The notes under the pieces were generated by a model, which did no database searches, had not been told where the DNA came from, and worked only from the letters and a program-made list of their open reading frames with translations. The translations under genes were made by a program, and so were the position numbers. DNA of 64,000 nt from Neobacillus thermocopriae. GTDB lineage: Bacteria > Bacillota > Bacilli > Bacillales > Cytobacillaceae. Location of the stretch: positions 1 through 64,000 of the forward strand of contig NZ_JAAIUV010000005.1 in NCBI RefSeq assembly GCF_010975035.1. The letters are read 5' to 3'. Of this stretch, positions 59,290-64,000 are shown one piece after another. The stretch's first letter is position 1. Each line of letters opens with the position of its first letter.

Positions 59290-59322
59290 TGGTGAATCAT
59301 CCTCGCTTATAGAGAATGAAAA

Positions 59323-59352
59323 ACTATATCACAGAGGCAGTTGGAAATTCAA
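59323..59352 (-). promoter_or_regulatory. Proximal candidate promoter of the atp operon
   Basis: The minus strand reads TTGAAT, 18 bp, TATAGT, with TGA before the -10 (extended type), 34 bp upstream of the first gene. Confidence 0.55.
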
Positions 59353-59409
59353 TAACGTTGTTAAAATTGCATAAACAACTTGAAAACCCTCTCACGGATT
59401 CCCTTTGTT

Positions 59410-59438
59410 AGCATACAATAGGGACCCTACAATGTCAA
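59410..59438 (-). promoter_or_regulatory. Distal candidate sigma-A promoter of the atp operon
   Basis: The minus strand reads TTGACA (perfect -35), 17 bp, TATGCT. It lies about 120 bp upstream of the first atp gene, giving a tandem promoter arrangement. The remainder of 59290-59628 holds no gene. Confidence 0.6.
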
Positions 59439-59600
59439 TGTATTTCCGAGATTTATTCCCTTACAATTTCCCAAAATTTTTTCCAATTGGGAGCAATAGT
59501 TAACACTATTATTGTATTGTAAATTCTTCCGATTTTTTGGTTATTTTGTGTCAATTTTGTGAACATTTTCAGATAAATGCCTTGTATTTTTTACAAGAAA

Positions 59601-59628
59601 GAGAGGAGGTGGAAACATTCCCTCCTCC
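59601..59628 (-). terminator. Weak hairpin after the subtilase gene
   Basis: On the minus strand GGAGG / CCTCC arms with a CTCTTTCTTG tail; no clean T-run. Confidence 0.35.
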
Positions 59629-61932
59629 CTATCTTTTCTCAATCATAATCATTGTCTGAATGGAATCCTCTTTACCGGCCTTTTTAGCAAAAACCTTAAC
59701 CAAAAAAGTACCTTTATACGGAATGTCCGTTACTTTCAATTCTTTTTGAATCAACCCTTTTTTTACATTTGTACTTGTGTCTAAAAATCCAATAAAGCGA
59801 TAGTCATCCGGGTGAAATAAAGCAATTCCAAACTCCTCTGCTCCGCCCGGCAAATAGACTTCGTAACGATAAGTATTCGGAACATCTCCCTCTGCAAATT
59901 CAAACCCCATGATCCTCGGGTAATTTGGCTCTGTAAGCACATAAAGATATGGGATGTGAATTTGAGATTTTCCCGCCTTTAAAGTGAGGTATCCGTCATG
60001 AATCTTTTCCTTAAAAATTTCTGGGTTTACCTTTAGTTCCACCGTGATTTCTCTAGATTCCCTTGCTTTCAGAGAAAACGTCTTCGGAAGGTGCCACATT
60101 AAGCCCTCGACATGTTTGGGGATTTCAAATGAATATCGCTGAGGGCGACTGCTCGTATTCTCCACACGTAACACCATTTTGTGCACATTATTTTGTTCAG
60201 TGAATTTCCCAAATCGTATGCTACCAGGAGATACAAGGGACTGAGCATTAATCGCTTCATCCACCTGAATGCGACCGGCCCCTTGTTCAAAAGTACGGTA
60301 GTGAGGCGCATTGGATTGGGAAAGGAATTCTGGCTTGTCTGTTAACCTACCTAATTTTGTACTTCTGTTCATATCTGAAGACTTTGTGAGTGGTTTGGCC
60401 GTATTCATCAGTGCGGCCTTGATTTGTTCCGGTGTCCAATCCGGATGGGCCTGTTTGATTAAAGCAGCTGCACCTGCGACATGTGGTGCCGCCATGCTTG
60501 TTCCTTGCAGTGACATATATCCTCCTGGAATGGTCGAGTTGATAGCAACACCCGGAGCGACAATATCCGGCTTAATTTCCCATGTTCCTGTTACCGGGCC
60601 TCTTGAGCTGAAATCAGCAAGCTGATCTTTCTCCTTGGTAATTGAAATCCTTACAAAAAGGCGACGATTTTTCATTTCTTTTTTTAATAAGAATCCTTCT
60701 TGCTTGGAAAGGGTTCCGATTGGAAAATGAAGCGGGGCTTCAAGGTTGCCTATAAAGTTTCCGCTCGTGTTGTTATAAATTAGAACTGCCTTTGCTCCCG
60801 CCTCCATCGCGTTCTGGGCTTTTTCTGAAAAAGTCAATGTCCCTCGTTTAATTAAAACAATTTTTCCTCTGACATTTTTTAAATCCTGCTTCCTACCTAT
60901 GCCGCCGTCGGCCAATTCAAGTGAACGGTCTAAGTTCCATTTTCCAGAACCCTCCATTGGCTGGATTCGAAATTTGTTTCGGATCCCTTCTATTAATAAA
61001 TAAGGGATTTCCATGGTAGGTGTCGATGCCCCGACAGAGATGGCTTTTGAGGATGTTCCCGGGGACCCGACCGACCAAATCTTTGGCCCCGAATTGCCCG
61101 AGGCAGCCACCGCCACGATTCCTTTATCTACGGCATTATCAAGCGCCTGGCTAAGGGGCAGGTCAGGCCCGTTCACCGTATTGCCTAGTGATAGATTCAT
61201 GATGTCGACCTTATCCTTAATGGCCTGATCGATTGCTGCTAATACCTGCTCAGTCGTCCCTCCGCCGCCCGGACCAAGAGCCCGATAGGCCAAGATTTTT
61301 GCCTCTGGTGCAACCCCCTTTATCCTTCCATTGCCGGCGATGATCCCGGCCACATGAGTACCATGGATGGTGGCTGTGCCCGGTGACCGTGTCTCCATTG
61401 GGTCCTTGTCATTATCCACGAGATCGTGTCCGCCTGCATAATTTCGCCTTAAGTCAGGATGGGTATAGTCGACTCCTGTATCAATAACCGCCACTTTTAT
61501 CCCTTTGCCGGTCAACCTTCTATTTTGTTTATCAAAAAATCGACGCGCCCCTTCGCCGCCAATAATTCGAACGCTTTCTTGAGTTTCAACCCGATACTCG
61601 TTAACTGGTGAGATATGTTTGACCGGATATCGGTTGGCCAATTGAGCAATCGCCTCCGGACTACCTTCAATGGAAAAACCATTAATCGCCTCTTTAAAGA
61701 TACGCCTTAGTTTAATATCTTTAAAAGGTTTGATAAGTTCCTTGATTTGTGCTTCCGTCTGAATTTTGTCGAGCATCACAATAGCAATGATATTCTTTGT
61801 TGGTTTAGGAATGGGCGGGTGAATGAGCGGTTTTTTCGGTATGGATACATTTGATTTTACATGGTTATTCGGTAGTGATTGGGCCATTGTCGGAACTTGA
61901 AAAGCTAATATCAGAGCGAGTAAAAGTTTCAT
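59629..61932 (-). CDS. Secreted S8 subtilisin-like serine protease (Vpr-like)
   Basis: The preproprotein (767 residues) has a signal peptide (about 1-18), an I9-type propeptide (about 45-115) that should act as intramolecular chaperone, and an S8 catalytic domain: Asp in VIDTGVDYTHPDL (about 150), His in HGTHVAGIIAGNG (about 190) and Ser in GTSMAAPHVAGAA (about 476). A PA domain is inserted at about 330-400, and a beta-rich Fn3-like tail follows. It matches the Vpr architecture and probably degrades extracellular protein. AAAAGGGG precedes the ATG. Single-gene unit. Confidence 0.93.
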   Translation of the reverse strand: MKLLLALILAFQVPTMAQSLPNNHVKSNVSIPKKPLIHPPIPKPTKNIIAIVMLDKIQTEAQIKELIKPFKDIKLRRIFKEAINGFSIEGSPEAIAQLANRYPVKHISPVNEYRVETQESVRIIGGEGARRFFDKQNRRLTGKGIKVAVIDTGVDYTHPDLRRNYAGGHDLVDNDKDPMETRSPGTATIHGTHVAGIIAGNGRIKGVAPEAKILAYRALGPGGGGTTEQVLAAIDQAIKDKVDIMNLSLGNTVNGPDLPLSQALDNAVDKGIVAVAASGNSGPKIWSVGSPGTSSKAISVGASTPTMEIPYLLIEGIRNKFRIQPMEGSGKWNLDRSLELADGGIGRKQDLKNVRGKIVLIKRGTLTFSEKAQNAMEAGAKAVLIYNNTSGNFIGNLEAPLHFPIGTLSKQEGFLLKKEMKNRRLFVRISITKEKDQLADFSSRGPVTGTWEIKPDIVAPGVAINSTIPGGYMSLQGTSMAAPHVAGAAALIKQAHPDWTPEQIKAALMNTAKPLTKSSDMNRSTKLGRLTDKPEFLSQSNAPHYRTFEQGAGRIQVDEAINAQSLVSPGSIRFGKFTEQNNVHKMVLRVENTSSRPQRYSFEIPKHVEGLMWHLPKTFSLKARESREITVELKVNPEIFKEKIHDGYLTLKAGKSQIHIPYLYVLTEPNYPRIMGFEFAEGDVPNTYRYEVYLPGGAEEFGIALFHPDDYRFIGFLDTSTNVKKGLIQKELKVTDIPYKGTFLVKVFAKKAGKEDSIQTMIMIEKR

Positions 61933-62045
61933 ATAGAAAATTCCCCTTTTTTCATATCGTTTTCTTCAAAAGGAGAAAGTATGCGGAAGGATAATAATGG
62001 ATAGGGGAATATAGGTAGGTATGTTAGTTTTTACGTCTTTCTGTG

Positions 62046-62075
62046 TATAAAAAAGCCAGGCATCTAGCCTGACTC
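62046..62075 (-). terminator. Terminator of upp
   Basis: On the minus strand AGTCAGGC / GCCTGGCT with a 5-nt loop is followed by TTTTTATAC, 15 bp after the stop. Confidence 0.85.
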
Positions 62076-62089
62076 TCCTATCATTTATT

Positions 62090-62794
<705 letters not shown>

Positions 62795-62835
62795 TTATCA
62801 TCATGTATGAATTTTCTAAATAGTATTTTCCTACC

Positions 62836-62872
62836 GAAAAAAATCGGCCTACTTTTCTAGTTAGGCCGATTT
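62836..62872 (-). terminator. Terminator of glyA
   Basis: On the minus strand an 11-bp stem AAATCGGCCTA / TAGGCCGATTT is followed by further T residues. Confidence 0.92.
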
Positions 62873-62878
62873 CTAGCA

Positions 62879-64000
62879 TTAGTATTCAGGATATAGTGTA
62901 AATTTGTTTGTTAGGGTTTCAACACGTGCACGTGCTTCCTCAAGCTTAGATGCATCCTCATGGTTTTTCAAAGTAAAGGCGATGATAGAAGCAATCTCGT
63001 CCATTTCTTCAAGCCCAAAACCACGGCTTGTAACGGCAGCTGTACCAATGCGAATACCGCTTGTCACAAATGGGCTGTTTTGGTCAAATGGAATGGTATT
63101 TTTATTAACCGTAATGCCAACCTCATCCAACACTTTTTCTGCAACTTTACCCGTTAAACCAAGGCTAGTTACATCAACAAGCAATAGATGGTTGTCCGTA
63201 CCGCCGGAAACAAGTTGCAACCCTTCTTTTTGCAGACCTTCCGCAAGACGTTTCGCGTTCGCAATGATGTTAGAAGCATATTCTTTAAAACTGTCTTGAA
63301 GTGCTTCCCCGAAAGCAACGGCTTTGGCTGCAATCACATGCATGAGTGGGCCACCTTGAATTCCAGGGAAGATGGACTTGTCGATTTTCTTACCCCATTC
63401 CTCTTTACAAAGGATCATACCGCCGCGCGGTCCACGTAGGGTTTTATGGGTTGTAGTGGTCACAAAATCAGCATAAGGCACTGGATTTTGGTGCAGACCT
63501 GCTGCAACAAGACCAGCAATATGAGCCATATCCACCATTAAATAAGCTCCCACTTCATCTGCGATTTCACGGAATTTTGCAAAATCAATTTCGCGTGGGT
63601 AGGCACTCGCACCAGCAACAATTAGCTTTGGCTTATGTTCTAGGGCTTTTGCACGTACATCCTCATAATTAATACGATGTGTTTCTTTGTCCACACCATA
63701 TTCAACAAAATTATATTGAATACCACTGAAGTTAACCGGGCTACCATGGGTTAAGTGGCCACCATGGGATAGGTTCATGCCAAGCACTGTATCCCCTGGT
63801 TCAAGAACTGTAAAGTAAACAGCCATATTGGCTTGGGCACCAGAATGCGGCTGAACATTCACATATTCTGCTCCAAAAATTTTCTTCGCACGTTCGCGAG
63901 CTAAATCCTCGACAATATCCACGTACTCACAACCACCATAATAACGACGTCCTGGATAGCCTTCCGCGTACTTATTTGTTAACACGGACCCTTGCGCTTC
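62879..64000 (-). CDS. glyA: Serine hydroxymethyltransferase (5' end outside window)
   Basis: The PLP enzyme interconverts serine and glycine with tetrahydrofolate, the main source of one-carbon units. The frame runs off the right edge without a start: the first visible residues [17 protein letters not shown] match an internal part of GlyA, so about 40 N-terminal residues are missing. The PLP Lys lies in [14 protein letters not shown], and [12 protein letters not shown] and [15 protein letters not shown] C-terminal features ([17 protein letters not shown]) are present. Confidence 0.97.
   Translation of the reverse strand, partial: EAQGSVLTNKYAEGYPGRRYYGGCEYVDIVEDLARERAKKIFGAEYVNVQPHSGAQANMAVYFTVLEPGDTVLGMNLSHGGHLTHGSPVNFSGIQYNFVEYGVDKETHRINYEDVRAKALEHKPKLIVAGASAYPREIDFAKFREIADEVGAYLMVDMAHIAGLVAAGLHQNPVPYADFVTTTTHKTLRGPRGGMILCKEEWGKKIDKSIFPGIQGGPLMHVIAAKAVAFGEALQDSFKEYASNIIANAKRLAEGLQKEGLQLVSGGTDNHLLLVDVTSLGLTGKVAEKVLDEVGITVNKNTIPFDQNSPFVTSGIRIGTAAVTSRGFGLEEMDEIASIIAFTLKNHEDASKLEEARARVETLTNKFTLYPEY

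Overview
The window is a chromosomal segment from a low-GC, endospore-forming member of the Bacillaceae, probably a Bacillus, Neobacillus or Mesobacillus relative. This rests on SpoIIID, SpoIIQ, SpoIID, Mbl, YwmB, YwzB, YwpF and YwqA/YwqB homologues in an order close to the B. subtilis ywq-ywp-spoIIID-spoIIQ-spoIID-murAA-ywmB-ywzB-atp-upp-glyA region, and on strong AGGAGG ribosome-binding sites with many GTG or TTG starts. The exact genus cannot be fixed from the sequence alone. No tRNA, rRNA, CRISPR array, intact transposase or prophage gene was seen.

Region 1 (1-11.6 kb) is AT-rich accessory DNA for a surface glycan. A minus-strand set encodes two GT4 glycosyltransferases, WecB and WecC (together making UDP-ManNAcA), a methyltransferase with a very long coiled coil, and an 898-residue multi-domain glycosyltransferase. 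A convergent asparagine-synthetase-like protein lies at the left edge. Region 2 (11.6-15.1 kb) holds a 0.9-kb AT-rich gap, a LysM/NlpC-P60 wall hydrolase, a DUF1284 protein and a cupin.

Region 3 (15.2-25.7 kb) has the YwqB (SWIM) / YwqA (SNF2) pair, a TatD-type hydrolase, a coiled-coil/3D-domain wall protein with a WalR-like box, an orphan protein and a polar amino-acid ABC transporter. Region 4 (26-31.5 kb) carries SsbB, YwpF, small membrane and lipoproteins, FabZ, an EpuA-like protein, Mbl and SpoIIID. Region 5 (31.7-40.2 kb) carries PBP3, SpoIIQ, a VanZ-like protein, SpoIID, MurA, YwmB and YwzB, i.e. wall synthesis and spore engulfment.

Region 6 (40.7-59.3 kb) is energy metabolism: an 11-gene nuoABCDHIJKLMN operon (no nuoEFG) directly downstream of the F1Fo ATP synthase operon atpZ-I-B-E-F-H-A-G-D-C. 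Each has a recognisable sigma-A promoter and a strong terminator. Complex I-like proton pumping and ATP synthesis are thus encoded back to back. Region 7 (59.6-64 kb) has a Vpr-like secreted subtilase, upp and the 3' part of glyA.

The most unusual features are: (a) a NuoC whose N-terminal 270 residues are Lys/Ala-rich histone-H1-like repeats, with a 138-bp DNA tandem repeat; (b) a dispersed GGTGCCTGACACC element in at least seven copies, all intergenic and mostly inside the nuo and atp operons; (c) a candidate small RNA with an orphan terminator between pbpC and spoIIQ; (d) a usd-like upstream ORF and start-masking hairpin before spoIIID; (e) a methyltransferase/coiled-coil protein coupled to a large glycosyltransferase, which resembles a chain-length ruler.
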